Shown: positions 42,040 to 50,920 of the stretch, piece by piece
Position numbering within the stretch: the first letter of the stretch is position 1
Layout of the letters: every line of letters begins with the position of its first letter
Source of the DNA: an uncultured Azospirillum sp.
Lineage (GTDB): Bacteria > Pseudomonadota > Alphaproteobacteria > RF32 > CAG-239
Reading direction: 5' to 3'
Assembly: GCA_900539605.1 (NCBI GenBank)
Contig: UQCS01000002.1
Location: 1-64,000, forward strand
Length of the DNA: 64,000 bases
Made by a program: the position numbers and the translations under genes
The notes under the pieces: generated by a model
The model's input: the letters and a program-made list of their open reading frames with translations, nothing else
Told to the model about the DNA's origin: nothing
Database searches by the model: none

Positions 42040-42148
42040 TTTAACGCCCTATACAAAAATTTTCATTCGTCTGCTTTTATATATACTCCTCTTATTAACA
42101 TTTGGCTAATAAAAAATGCATTTTTTTCCAAAGGATTGCAGAAATAAT

Positions 42149-42177
42149 TTGCCAAAAAAGAATTTAGGGTTTATACA
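42149..42177 (+). promoter_or_regulatory. Predicted infA promoter
   Basis: TTGCCA (42149-42154), a 17-nt spacer and TATACA (42172-42177) lie 30 nt before the infA start. Confidence 0.6.
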
Positions 42178-42207
42178 CTTAGCTAAAAAACAATGAGGTA
42201 ACAATTT

Positions 42208-42426
42208 ATGAAAGAAGAATTGCTGGAGTTGGCCGGTACAGTTATTGAAAAACTGCCTAATGCCATGTTCAGGGTAAAATTGGAAAACGGCGTCGAAATT
42301 CTGGCTCATACCGCCGGAAAAATGCGCAAATTCCGCATTCGGGTTATGGTCGGAGACAAAGTTGACATCGAAATGACCCCTTATGACTTAACCAAAGGTC
42401 GAATCACTTTCCGCCACAAAGACTGA
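42208..42426 (+). CDS. infA: Translation initiation factor IF-1
   Basis: A 72-residue OB-fold protein of canonical length. The characteristic segments are LELAGTVIEKLPNAMFRVKL, NGVEILAHTAGKMRK, IRVMVGDKVDIEMTPYDL and KGRITFRHK. IF-1 binds the ribosomal A site during initiation and assists IF-2 and IF-3. TGAGG stands 9 nt before the ATG. It is monocistronic with its own promoter and terminator. Confidence 0.98.
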   Translation: MKEELLELAGTVIEKLPNAMFRVKLENGVEILAHTAGKMRKFRIRVMVGDKVDIEMTPYDLTKGRITFRHKD

Positions 42427-42445
42427 CGGAAACAAGCTATTGACG

Positions 42446-42473
42446 ACAAAACCCGGCATCGCCGGGTTTTGTC
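42446..42473. terminator. Terminator of infA, also serving the DedA-family gene
   Basis: A perfect 10-bp stem (42448-42457 with 42461-42470) with a 3-nt loop has T4 on both sides. It lies between convergent stops at 42426 and 42505. Confidence 0.88.
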
Positions 42474-42504
42474 TTGATCTCATACTTACGAACCGTTAAC
42501 TTTC

Positions 42505-43089
42505 TTACAGATATTTTATCGCGGCAAAACCGCCGATTAACAGCAACAAAAACAACACTGAAAGTATTCCCAAATTCTTTTCGATAAAAGTCCGGATCGG
42601 TTCGCCGAATTTTTTTAACAACCAGGCTACGATAAAAAAGCGCAAGCCGCGCGCTGCCACCGAAGCCAGCCCGAAAACCCACAGATTCAGATCAACCGCA
42701 CCGCTGGCAATCGTAATTACTTTATAGGGAAACGGCGTAATCCCGGCTCCAAAAACGATCCACGCCCCCCATTCATGGTAATATCCCTTAAAAACGTCAA
42801 ACTGGTGACTGTAACCATAGAAATCCAAAATCGGCCGCGCAATCAGATCATATCCGTAAAAACCGATCGCATAGCCGAAATAGCCGCCGATCACACTTGC
42901 GGCCGTTGCCAAACCGGCAATATGCCACGCCTTTTTCGGCGTTGCCAGCACCATCGGGATCAACATAATATCAGGGGGGATCGGGAAAAAAGAACTCTCC
43001 ATAAACGATACAACCAACAATATCGGCAGCGCATAAGGTCCCGAAGCCGCATTAATCAGCCAATCGTACATTTTTCTCAAATATTTCAT
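42505..43089 (-). CDS. DedA/VTT-domain membrane protein (YqaA-like)
   Basis: A 194-residue protein with about five membrane segments. The SNARE-associated/VTT motif shows as FMESSFFPIPPDIMLIPMVLATP, then GGYFGYAIGFYGYDLIARPIL and FGAGITPFPYKVITIASGAVDLNLWVF. Family members are linked to lipid-carrier recycling and proton-dependent transport. The Arg in RGLRFFIVAWLLKKFGEPI is typical. Single gene. Confidence 0.88.
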   Translation of the reverse strand: MKYLRKMYDWLINAASGPYALPILLVVSFMESSFFPIPPDIMLIPMVLATPKKAWHIAGLATAASVIGGYFGYAIGFYGYDLIARPILDFYGYSHQFDVFKGYYHEWGAWIVFGAGITPFPYKVITIASGAVDLNLWVFGLASVAARGLRFFIVAWLLKKFGEPIRTFIEKNLGILSVLFLLLLIGGFAAIKYL

Positions 43090-43134
43090 CAGTCAACACC
43101 CTGTCATATTTATAAGTCAGGGTTATAACACAAC

Positions 43135-43758
43135 TTATTTGAGAAACGAAAATAATTTTTGCAGATTATTGCGATTTTCCACATAAAAAGTGTTTTTAAA
43201 GCCAATCTCACTTTTTATTTTATCATAATCCTCTTCCGCACTGTGGACAATTAGCGCCTGCGGCGCATTGCGCTGCAAAAACATTTTGGCCCCATGGGCG
43301 TCATAAACTTTGAAATAAGAAACGCGGAACTCGTCCATGCCGTTGAAGTCCTTGTCCGAATAAGGAAGGTTATCCTCCAACAACAGCACCCGGTAACCGG
43401 CACCGCCTTTAAAATAAGCATCGACAATCTCAAGCAACTGATCCGCATCCTGTCGGGCAACATAATGAGCTGCACCTTTAATAACATCGGGCGAAGCCTC
43501 AGCGTTCAGCATGACGGCCGGTGCTTCGTCCAAATAGCGGTTGGCAACAAGGTAGTTTAACACCTGCCAGGCATCGACATTTTCGGCTTCGTTGTCAACC
43601 ACATATAATCGCGGCTGAAGTTCCGGCGCATAACGGATCAGCTTATACGCATTGTCGGTGGCAAAAACCTCATACCCATGCTCCTCCAACAAATGCTGGT
43701 AACGGCTGTTCAGACCGTTATTGCCGTCAATCATAAAGATGCGCCCCGTCTGCTCCAT
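43135..43758 (-). CDS. Protein with two degenerate receiver-like domains
   Basis: A 207-residue protein without effector domain. Residues 5-118 read like a CheY fold: RIFMIDGNNGLNSRYQHLLEEHGYEVFATDN, then LYVVDNEAENVDAW at the phospho-Asp strand. Residues 122-205 repeat the pattern as YRVLLLEDNLPYSDKDFNG, with ALIVHSAEED in place of the phospho-Asp strand. The first acidic pair is lost in the first unit (DGNNG) and the acceptor Asp is lost in the second. It may be a pseudo-receiver adaptor. The receiver assignment is structural reasoning, not a confirmed match. Confidence 0.55.
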   Translation of the reverse strand: MEQTGRIFMIDGNNGLNSRYQHLLEEHGYEVFATDNAYKLIRYAPELQPRLYVVDNEAENVDAWQVLNYLVANRYLDEAPAVMLNAEASPDVIKGAAHYVARQDADQLLEIVDAYFKGGAGYRVLLLEDNLPYSDKDFNGMDEFRVSYFKVYDAHGAKMFLQRNAPQALIVHSAEEDYDKIKSEIGFKNTFYVENRNNLQKLFSFLK

Positions 43759-43820
43759 GTTTTTATTCCCTTTTCGGCATGATGAATAAACAACTCAGAG
43801 TCTATATAATATTTCTGCGT

Positions 43821-44675
43821 CTATTTTTTAAGATTGTTATTTTGGTTTAGATAAGCCCGACAGGTATTGTCGAGCAGCATGGCAATTGTCATCGGACCGA
43901 CCCCGCCAGGCACCGGCGTAATATAAGCAGCCTGCTCTTTTACTTCCTCAAAGTCAACGTCCCCGCACAATTTTCCGTCGATCCGGTTGATGCCGACATC
44001 AATCACCGTCGCCCCTTTTTTAACCCAGTCTTTTTTCACCAGTCGCGGACATCCGCAAGCCGCCACCAAAATATCGGCCTGCCGCGTAATCTCCGACAAT
44101 CCGACAGTCTTGCTGTGGGCTACGGTTACCGTACAGTGATGGTTGAGCAAAAGAGAAGCCAACGGACGACCGACAATGTTGGAACGACCGATAATAACCG
44201 CGTGTTTGCCGCTCAAATCACCGAGATGTTGCTGCAAAAGATACAAAATGCCCTTCGGAGTTGCCGCTACCATGGCGCGCGGATCATTTTCATGCAGCAA
44301 CCCGGCATTATAAGGGCCAAAACCGTCCACATCCTTTTCGTGAGCAATTGTTTCGATAATTCTTGAGCTGTCAATATGGCGCGGCAGCGGCATTTGCACC
44401 AAGATACCGTTCACCCCCCGATCTTCGTTCAAGCGCCGGATTAAAGCGGACAATTCGGATTCGGTCGTTGTTTCGGGCAAATGATGAATATCGCATTTCA
44501 TCCCCATTTCCAAAGCCGCTTTTTGCTTATTGCGATCATAAATAAGGCTGGCCGGATCATTCCCGACCAAAATGACCGCCAGATAGGGCTTGACCTGCCA
44601 TTCCGAAATCTTTTCCGTCAACCGGTCACGCAATTCCCGCGCCGCCGTTTTGCCGTCAATAATCTGCGCCGTCAT
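43821..44675 (-). CDS. folD: Bifunctional methylenetetrahydrofolate dehydrogenase/cyclohydrolase
   Basis: A 284-residue FolD of normal length. Motifs are PYLAVILVGNDPASLIYDRNKQKA (catalytic Lys region), GILVQMPLPRHI, DVDGFGPYNAG, and the NADP site VIIGRSNIVGRPLASLLL, ending PVPGGVGPMTIAMLL. It oxidises 5,10-methylene-THF to 10-formyl-THF for purine and formyl-Met synthesis. The DUF167 gene upstream overlaps its start by 20 nt, so the two are co-translated. Confidence 0.97.
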   Translation of the reverse strand: MTAQIIDGKTAARELRDRLTEKISEWQVKPYLAVILVGNDPASLIYDRNKQKAALEMGMKCDIHHLPETTTESELSALIRRLNEDRGVNGILVQMPLPRHIDSSRIIETIAHEKDVDGFGPYNAGLLHENDPRAMVAATPKGILYLLQQHLGDLSGKHAVIIGRSNIVGRPLASLLLNHHCTVTVAHSKTVGLSEITRQADILVAACGCPRLVKKDWVKKGATVIDVGINRIDGKLCGDVDFEEVKEQAAYITPVPGGVGPMTIAMLLDNTCRAYLNQNNNLKK

Positions 44676-44988
44676 GTCGATTCTCCTTTACCCATATTTC
44701 CATCTGTCTTAAAACATTTTGCCGGTCACCGGTAATCAGAATTTTCTTATAATGGGAAATTTCGCCGCTGACAAGTTCTAATTCCGATTTGGCAACTTTC
44801 AATTTTGTACTCAGAAATTTGATTAATTCGCGGTTGGCATGCCCTTTTTCCGGAACGCTGATAACGCTGATTTTCAAATATGCCATTCCCTTCTCGTCGA
44901 CAAAGATGCCTTTTACCGCCGCAGCGGCCGCATTCGGCGTCAAGCGCACCCGCAGAACAATTCCGTCATCCGTTTCTGTAAAAAACAT
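44656..44988 (-). CDS. DUF167 (YggU) family protein
   Basis: A 110-residue protein with LRVRLTPNAAAAAVKGI, then KISVISVPEKGHANRELIKFLST, and the typical KVAKSELELVSGEISHYKKILITG. These fit the DUF167/YggU fold, whose function is unknown. It overlaps folD by 20 nt and follows the yggT gene, an order (yggT-yggU-folD) common in Alphaproteobacteria. Confidence 0.92.
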   Translation of the reverse strand: MFFTETDDGIVLRVRLTPNAAAAAVKGIFVDEKGMAYLKISVISVPEKGHANRELIKFLSTKLKVAKSELELVSGEISHYKKILITGDRQNVLRQMEIWVKENRHDGADY

Positions 44989-45053
44989 TTTTTTCCTTTT
45001 AAAAGTATAATCGGGCAGCCATAGCCGCCCGACCTGTTTTTCGAGTTCACCGG

Positions 45054-45353
45054 TTACATCAGCATCACGTCAAGCCGATAGATGAAACGGCTTAAAAACA
45101 ACAATGCCATCAGCAAAATAAACGGAGAGAAGTCCACTCCCGAAAAGGCGGGAACTTTTTCCGAAATTTTCTTATAAACCGGCTGGGTAACCTTGGTTAA
45201 AATTTCGACTGCCTTAGCCACATAAACGTTCTTAACGTCCAAAATTTTGAAATAAATCAGCCAGTGAACGGCAACTTCCGCCAAGACGACCGTAAAATAG
45301 ATATCCACGATGATTCCAAGCATCCACACAAACGGTTCAAGCAAAGCACCCAT
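45054..45353 (-). CDS. YggT family membrane protein
   Basis: A 99-residue protein with two membrane helices (residues about 8-30 and 75-94). The middle section, LTKVTQPVYKKISEKVPAFSGVDFSPFILL, is the YggT signature (P.Y..IR...P..GG.D.SP). Members are linked to membrane or cell-division homeostasis. It heads a yggT-DUF167-folD run of genes. Confidence 0.9.
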   Translation of the reverse strand: MGALLEPFVWMLGIIVDIYFTVVLAEVAVHWLIYFKILDVKNVYVAKAVEILTKVTQPVYKKISEKVPAFSGVDFSPFILLMALLFLSRFIYRLDVMLM

Positions 45354-45425
45354 AAAAAATTCTCCTCATAATTTTAAAACATTGCAGGGTTAATTTAAAC
45401 AATTCCCGATCAATTGTCCAGTTTT

Positions 45426-46541
45426 TTATGCATATTGCCGCCGGGTTGCCGACAACGAATTATAATGCATGCTGCTAAAAGCCCGCGCCCGATCCATCGT
45501 ATAACCGGACGGACGGCTTTTCAGCGGTGGGCGGCGGCCGGAAAGACGGGCAATATGATCGCGGATATCTTCCTCAGTCTGCAACGCCGGTTGGACCTCG
45601 TCAATCTTTTCGATAAACTCTTCGGCAGCGCTGCGTTCATACGACTGCATCCGATCGTCATCCCAGTGAAAAAGGATTTCTTCTTTCAGAGAATCGTTAA
45701 AGCTGAAATTCAATTCGGTAATTTCGTTTGCTTCGCCCTGATAAATACGGTTTTCTTCGTCGGAACGGCGTAGATCGTCATCTTCGTACTGTTCGTAAAA
45801 ATCATCATAATCGTCGTCCAGATCGTCATCATCGCCGTGATACATATTAAGTTTCTGCAAAGTACGCTTGGACATGTTCCAACGCGGCGGACGTTTCATA
45901 AACTCTCGCATCGCCGCAACATAGACGACTGCCTTTTTGTAGTCGTTTTCTTTTTTCTTAATATCGACTTCCTGCGGCTTGTCCGCCTTGTTGGCGGTAC
46001 TTTCTTTGATGGCATTGCGAATCTGACGCAACTTAACCAGTTTATTGTAAATATCCGCATATTTTTTCTTGGCTTCGGGGAAGGCACTGCCCTGATACAA
46101 ACCGAGACAGGTCAGTATTTCCGCCTCACGGGAATAAGACATTTCAATCCAATCGTTGCGTTCTTTTAGGTCGTCTTCGGATACAAAACCATCATTCATA
46201 TGCTGCATGATCTCCGAACTCTCGGTAAACCAGCTGAAATATTCCTGTGAAGAAGAAGTTTCGGAACTGATCATTTCCAAAGATTCGGCAATCTGAAACT
46301 GCAAATCGGCGACTTTAATTTCATCATTGCCGATTTTAATTGTTGACTTTTTGGGCGCCAACACCAATTCGCGGGTGACCTTTTCAGCCTGCATACGGTC
46401 CATATCGGGATATTCACGCTGAACTGCCCGTTGAATAATATTCTTCGGGCTGTCGAGACGATCCTGTCGTCCCAGCTGAATCCGCCGCAGACGTTCCAGC
46501 CTTTCCTGCTGTGCCATTCTGCTTTTTTCAGTTTCTTCCAT
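45426..46541 (-). CDS. Highly acidic protein, unknown function
   Basis: A 371-residue soluble protein. ATG 46541 is chosen because a perfect AGGAGG lies 8 nt upstream. It starts with a basic/acidic helix (RLERLRRIQLGRQDRLD). Helical central parts follow at residues 75-220. A strongly acidic Asp/Tyr/Glu tract occupies residues 237-264 (about 17 Asp). The C-terminus is basic, RRPPLKSRPSGYTMDRAR. No family was recognised. The upstream TerB-like gene ends 16 nt before its start, so they are an operon. Confidence 0.7.
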   Translation of the reverse strand: MEETEKSRMAQQERLERLRRIQLGRQDRLDSPKNIIQRAVQREYPDMDRMQAEKVTRELVLAPKKSTIKIGNDEIKVADLQFQIAESLEMISSETSSSQEYFSWFTESSEIMQHMNDGFVSEDDLKERNDWIEMSYSREAEILTCLGLYQGSAFPEAKKKYADIYNKLVKLRQIRNAIKESTANKADKPQEVDIKKKENDYKKAVVYVAAMREFMKRPPRWNMSKRTLQKLNMYHGDDDDLDDDYDDFYEQYEDDDLRRSDEENRIYQGEANEITELNFSFNDSLKEEILFHWDDDRMQSYERSAAEEFIEKIDEVQPALQTEEDIRDHIARLSGRRPPLKSRPSGYTMDRARAFSSMHYNSLSATRRQYA

Positions 46542-46557
46542 GATAAAACCTCCTGGT

Positions 46558-47001
46558 TTACGCTTGACTTCCGACTTCTTCGAAAATAATTTTAGCTTCT
46601 TCGGCAAGAATAATTTTATCAATAACCCAATTGCTGATCTGTTCAATTTTATCCAACTCAACGTTCATCGCCTGCCCGACCCGGCCGATAAACAGCGTTT
46701 CTTCGTCAGTCAGGACATCGTCGGCATGTGCCAAAACACATAATTCTTTGATCAGTTCCAACGCAATCCGGCGGTTTTTAATTTTTTTGACTTCTTCAAT
46801 AATCGCATCGTCATCTTCGCAGTTTAACACTTCGTCAAGACGGTTTTCCGATATTTCATAGGTTTTGGCCAAATTCTTTACAAAACGTTTTTCGTTTTCA
46901 TCGAAATAGCCGTCAGCACAGGCCAGACGGACAAACGCCTTCAGATAGGCAACCCGCGTTTCTTCATCCAGTTTAAGCATTTCTTCCAAGTGCTGATCCA
47001 T
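46558..47001 (-). CDS. TerB-like protein
   Basis: A 147-residue all-helical protein. Two similar halves, AFVRLACADGYFDENEKRFV and KELCVLAHADDVLTDEETLFI, have the A.ADG.....E...I pattern of the TerB/DjlA N-terminal fold, which carries acidic metal-binding residues. The TerB fold occurs in tellurite-resistance and stress-sensing modules, but no other ter gene is near. It lies upstream of the acidic protein gene by 16 nt. Confidence 0.75.
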   Translation of the reverse strand: MDQHLEEMLKLDEETRVAYLKAFVRLACADGYFDENEKRFVKNLAKTYEISENRLDEVLNCEDDDAIIEEVKKIKNRRIALELIKELCVLAHADDVLTDEETLFIGRVGQAMNVELDKIEQISNWVIDKIILAEEAKIIFEEVGSQA

Positions 47002-47222
47002 CAGAATTCTCCCAAAAAAATTAATTTAACCGCTTATTTTTTCCTTATGATAACAAAGAGCCGTCTAATTGGCAACAAAAAAACACTTTTTACGCCAAAA
47101 AAATGACAAAATTTCTAAAAAAGCAAATTTTCCTTCCGCAAAAGAAAAAACATTTGAAAATCTTTCCGTTTGAAGCTAATATACGTCTGTTTAACACAAT
47201 TTTAGAGGACATCCGAGACAAG

Positions 47223-48560
47223 GTGAAATACTATATCAAAACCTTTGGCTGCCAGATGAATGTTTACGATTCTCAGCGCATTGCCCACATTCTGCAAAAC
47301 ATGGGACACACGGCCGCCGACGCCCCCGCGGATGCGGACATAATCATCTTCAACACTTGTCATATCCGCGAAAAAGCCGCCGAAAAGTTGTTTTCCGATC
47401 TCGGACGTATTAATCTGATCAAAGAAGAACGTCAGGCCGCCGGTAAAGAAACAATCATCGGCGTCGTCGGCTGCGTTGTTCAGGCCGAAGACGAACAAAT
47501 CGCCAAACGCGCCCCCTTTGTCAATTTTGCCACCGGTCCGCTGACTTATTACCGTATTCCCGAAATCTTGGGCAAAATCGCACAACAGAAAAATATTTGT
47601 CTGATCGATACCGAATTCACTTCGGAGAGCAAATTCGACCATCTGCCGCAAAACCGGGCCGAGGGCGGATGTTCCTATCTTGCCATTCAGGAAGGCTGCA
47701 ACAATTTCTGCACTTATTGCATTGTTCCTTATACCCGCGGCGTTGAGACTTCTCGTCCGGTGGAAGAAGTGTTGAAAGAAGCCCGCCGGCTGGTCGAAAC
47801 CGGAACTCTCGAAATCAACCTGCTGGGGCAAAATGTCAATGCCTATCACGGCGAAGACGCCGCCGGCAGGGAAAGAGACCTCGCTTATCTGCTGCACCGT
47901 CTGGCCGAAATTGACGGTTTGCAACGTCTTCGTTACACAACTTCCTATCCTGCTGACGTCAACGATGACCTGATCGCCTGCCACCGGGACTTAAAAAAAC
48001 TGATGCCTTACCTGCATTTACCTCTGCAATCGGGGTCGGACCGCATCCTGAAGGCTATGAACCGCCGCCACAACCGCGGGCAATATCTCGACATCATCGC
48101 CAAACTGCGTGATGCCAACCCCGAACTGGGCTTCTCCTCCGATTTTATCGTCGGTTTTCCCGGTGAAACCGATCAAGATTTTGAAGCCACTCTCAACATG
48201 GTGGAACAAGTCGGCTACATTCAGGCATTTTCATTTAAATACAGCCGCCGCGCCGGTACCCCGGCCGCGGTCTATCCCGGTCAGATTGACGAAAAAATCA
48301 AATCGGAACGTTTAAACATCCTGCAGGAAAAATTATTTTCCCAGCAGTTAAACTTTAATAAAGGATGTATCGGTAGAATTATGCCGGTACTTTTTGAGAG
48401 CAAAGGCAGAAAAAAAGGCCAGCTGTTCGGCAGAACTCCGTATATGCAAAATCTGCATGCCCAGGTTCCGCCGGAACTGATCAACCACATTCTGCCGGTG
48501 CGCGTCACCGATGCCACCACAAACTCGCTTGGCGGAACCATTATTCAACAATCAGATTAA
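47223..48560 (+). CDS. miaB: tRNA-2-methylthio-N6-dimethylallyladenosine synthase
   Basis: A 445-residue radical-SAM methylthiotransferase from GTG 47223. The first [4Fe-4S] cluster ligands are TFGCQMN, FNTCHIR and VGCVVQ. The radical-SAM cluster is CNNFCTYC, and the C-terminal TRAM domain is KGCIGRIMPVLFE. It adds the 2-methylthio group to i6A37 in tRNAs reading UNN codons. An in-frame ATG at 47103 has no RBS and adds residues atypical of MiaB; the GTG has AGAGGA 13 nt upstream. It begins the miaB-phoH-ybeY-corC-lnt operon. Confidence 0.93.
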   Translation: MKYYIKTFGCQMNVYDSQRIAHILQNMGHTAADAPADADIIIFNTCHIREKAAEKLFSDLGRINLIKEERQAAGKETIIGVVGCVVQAEDEQIAKRAPFVNFATGPLTYYRIPEILGKIAQQKNICLIDTEFTSESKFDHLPQNRAEGGCSYLAIQEGCNNFCTYCIVPYTRGVETSRPVEEVLKEARRLVETGTLEINLLGQNVNAYHGEDAAGRERDLAYLLHRLAEIDGLQRLRYTTSYPADVNDDLIACHRDLKKLMPYLHLPLQSGSDRILKAMNRRHNRGQYLDIIAKLRDANPELGFSSDFIVGFPGETDQDFEATLNMVEQVGYIQAFSFKYSRRAGTPAAVYPGQIDEKIKSERLNILQEKLFSQQLNFNKGCIGRIMPVLFESKGRKKGQLFGRTPYMQNLHAQVPPELINHILPVRVTDATTNSLGGTIIQQSD

Positions 48561-48570
48561 AGGTGCAATT

Positions 48571-49551
48571 ATGGCAGAAACAGAATTAGAACTTTTTAAC
48601 AATCAACTGGTTCAGCAGCTTGTCGGTCCGCAGGACGGCAACCTGAAAATCATTGAAGAGGCTTTGAACGTCGAAATTGCCACTTTCGGCAATCATATTC
48701 ACATCAAAGGTGGTGACGAAGCCGTCAGTCAGGCCAAAAGTGCCATCGATTCCCTTTACTCCAAAGTCAGCCGCGGCATCGAAATCGGCGATCAGGAAGT
48801 GAGAGCCGCCGTCCGCATCAGCGGTGCTGAAACCGACCAAAAACCGAAAGTCAATATCGACGAAATTGTTTTAAAAACCAAAAAACGTCATATCTACCCG
48901 CGCTCGGCCACACAGGCACAATATATCGTCGAAATGATGAATAACGAGTTGGTTTTCGGCCTCGGACCCGCCGGTACCGGTAAGACCTATTTGGCGGTAG
49001 CGCTGGCCGTTACCATGATGCTGGAAGGAGCAATCGACAAAATCATCCTTTCGCGTCCGGCCGTAGAAGCCGGTGAAAACCTCGGTTTTCTGCCCGGAGA
49101 CCTTAAAGACAAGGTCGACCCTTATTTGCGTCCCCTTTACGACGCTTTGTATGAAATGCTTCCGGCCGAACAGGTCGACAAGAAGCTGGCTGCCGGAGAA
49201 ATCGAAATTGCACCGCTGGCATTTATGCGCGGCCGCACGCTTTCCAACGCTTTCGTCATTCTGGACGAGGCTCAGAACACCACGCCGATGCAAATGAAAA
49301 TGTTTCTGACCCGTCTCGGTGAAAATTCCCGCATGGTCGTTAACGGCGACTTAAGTCAGGTTGACCTGCCGCGGGGCGTTATCTCGGGCCTTCGGGACGC
49401 ACTGGATACCTTGCATAATGTCAAAGGAATCGGTTCCGTCACTTTCAGCGCCAACGACGTTGTCCGTCACGGACTGGTCGCCAAAATCGTCCGTGCTTAC
49501 GAACAGAAAAACCATCAGGAAGAAAAACAGCATCATGAAAACAACAATTAA
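48571..49551 (+). CDS. ybeZ: PhoH-like ATPase
   Basis: A 326-residue protein. An N-terminal KH-like region precedes RHIYPRSATQAQYIV, Walker A GPAGTGKT, then SRPAVEAGENLGFLPGD and Walker B VILDEAQNTT. PhoH proteins are RNA-linked ATPases/helicases that act with YbeY. AAAGG lies upstream, 10 nt after the miaB stop. ybeY overlaps its 3' end by 17 nt. Confidence 0.95.
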   Translation: MAETELELFNNQLVQQLVGPQDGNLKIIEEALNVEIATFGNHIHIKGGDEAVSQAKSAIDSLYSKVSRGIEIGDQEVRAAVRISGAETDQKPKVNIDEIVLKTKKRHIYPRSATQAQYIVEMMNNELVFGLGPAGTGKTYLAVALAVTMMLEGAIDKIILSRPAVEAGENLGFLPGDLKDKVDPYLRPLYDALYEMLPAEQVDKKLAAGEIEIAPLAFMRGRTLSNAFVILDEAQNTTPMQMKMFLTRLGENSRMVVNGDLSQVDLPRGVISGLRDALDTLHNVKGIGSVTFSANDVVRHGLVAKIVRAYEQKNHQEEKQHHENNN

Positions 49552-50044
49552 CCTGACACTCGGCGACGAAAACTGGAGCAGCCGTCTGCCCGATGCCGCC
49601 GCTTTATCCGCCGCCGTCTTCGAAAAGGTCATTGCCGAATTGAAACCCGGCTTTTTGGACGGCAAGCGGGAGGTCTGCATCAATTTGGAACTTGGAAACG
49701 ATGAGGAAATCCGCTGTCTTAACCGCGAATTTCGCCAGATTGACAAACCGACCAACATTCTGTCCTTTGCCAACCTCGACGATGACGATTTTTTTGAGGC
49801 GCTGCCGCAAATGGAAGAAGTTGAACTCGGTGATATCATCATTGCGCTGGAGACAATGGAAAATCAAAGCCTTGAACAGGAAATCGGTTTTAATGACCAT
49901 TATGTGCACATTTTGATTCACGGAATTTTGCATCTGCTGGGCTATGACCACATCGAAGAAGCAGAACGGCTCGAAATGGAAGCTTTGGAAACCCGTCTGC
50001 TGCATGGTTTCGGTATTGCCAATCCCTATGAGGAGAAAGCCTGA
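49535..50044 (+). CDS. ybeY: Endoribonuclease YbeY
   Basis: A 169-residue zinc RNase of normal length. The hallmark HGILHLLGYDH supplies the three zinc His. The upstream LNREFRQIDKPTNILSF is also typical. It acts in 16S rRNA 3' maturation and ribosome quality control. It overlaps ybeZ by 17 nt and corC starts 2 nt later. Confidence 0.95.
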   Translation: MKTTINLTLGDENWSSRLPDAAALSAAVFEKVIAELKPGFLDGKREVCINLELGNDEEIRCLNREFRQIDKPTNILSFANLDDDDFFEALPQMEEVELGDIIIALETMENQSLEQEIGFNDHYVHILIHGILHLLGYDHIEEAERLEMEALETRLLHGFGIANPYEEKA

Positions 50045-50046
50045 AA

Positions 50047-50919
50047 ATGAACGACACCCCTCACGGTTTGAGCAGTTACTTTAAAAAACTGTTCGCCAGT
50101 CACGCCAACAACGAAGACGTGCGCGAAACCATAGAAGACCTGATTGAAGAGGCCGGTTCGGGTGACGACGGTTTCAGCCCTCATGAACAACAGTTGTTTA
50201 ACAACTTGCTCTACCTCAAAGACAAAAAGGTCTGCCGGGTAATGATTCCGCGTGCCGATATCGTCGCCTTTCAGCAAAACGGAACCGTGGAAGAGCTGGC
50301 ATGGCTGATGGTCGAAAAAGGCCACTCGCGCATTCCGGTTTACGGCGAATCTCTGGATGATATCACCGGTGTCCTTCATATTATTGACCTCGCCAAGTGC
50401 CTGCTGAAGGGAGACGGTAAAATGCCGGTTGCCCAAATTACGGCACCCAACCTCAAAATTGTTTCGCCGGACAGTCTGGTTCCCGATCTGCTGCAGGAAA
50501 TGCAGCAGGAAAAGACCCATATGGCGATGGTGATGGACGAATACGGCGGTTTGTGCGGTCTGATTACAATTGAGGACCTGTTGGAAGAAATCGTCGGCGA
50601 TATCGAAGATGAATATGACCTGGAACAGGATCCGGTCATTTCCCTTCAGGAAAACGGTATCTATGTTGCCGACGCCAAAGCCCCGTTGGAAGATGTCGAA
50701 GAAAGGACCGGCATCAGCTTGTTTAAGGATGACTGGGAGGAAGAAGAAAGCAGCGTCGATACCATCGGGGGCTATGTCTTTCAGTTGGCGCAAAGAATTC
50801 CGGGACACGACGAAATTATTGACGGCCCTACCGGAATCCGATTTAAAATTCTGGAAGCGGATCCCAACCGCATCAAGAAAATCATGATTATCACCGCTCC
50901 TTCCGCAACGGGTGAATAA
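50047..50919 (+). CDS. CorC/HlyC-type CBS-domain protein (YbeX)
   Basis: A 290-residue soluble protein with a tandem CBS pair (residues about 65-190: VCRVMIPRADIVAFQQN, then MAMVMDEYGGLCGLITIEDLLEEIVG). The C-terminal CorC_HlyC domain contains TIGGYVFQLAQRIP. It is associated with magnesium/cobalt efflux and ribosome homeostasis. It lies in the fixed order ybeZ-ybeY-corC-lnt; the stop is 1 nt before the lnt ATG. Confidence 0.93.
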   Translation: MNDTPHGLSSYFKKLFASHANNEDVRETIEDLIEEAGSGDDGFSPHEQQLFNNLLYLKDKKVCRVMIPRADIVAFQQNGTVEELAWLMVEKGHSRIPVYGESLDDITGVLHIIDLAKCLLKGDGKMPVAQITAPNLKIVSPDSLVPDLLQEMQQEKTHMAMVMDEYGGLCGLITIEDLLEEIVGDIEDEYDLEQDPVISLQENGIYVADAKAPLEDVEERTGISLFKDDWEEEESSVDTIGGYVFQLAQRIPGHDEIIDGPTGIRFKILEADPNRIKKIMIITAPSATGE

Positions 50920-50920
50920 A

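Noticed and set aside
47103..47222. Extended N-terminus of MiaB from ATG 47103
   Set aside because: No RBS, Lys-rich residues unlike any MiaB; the GTG at 47223 starts the conserved domain directly.
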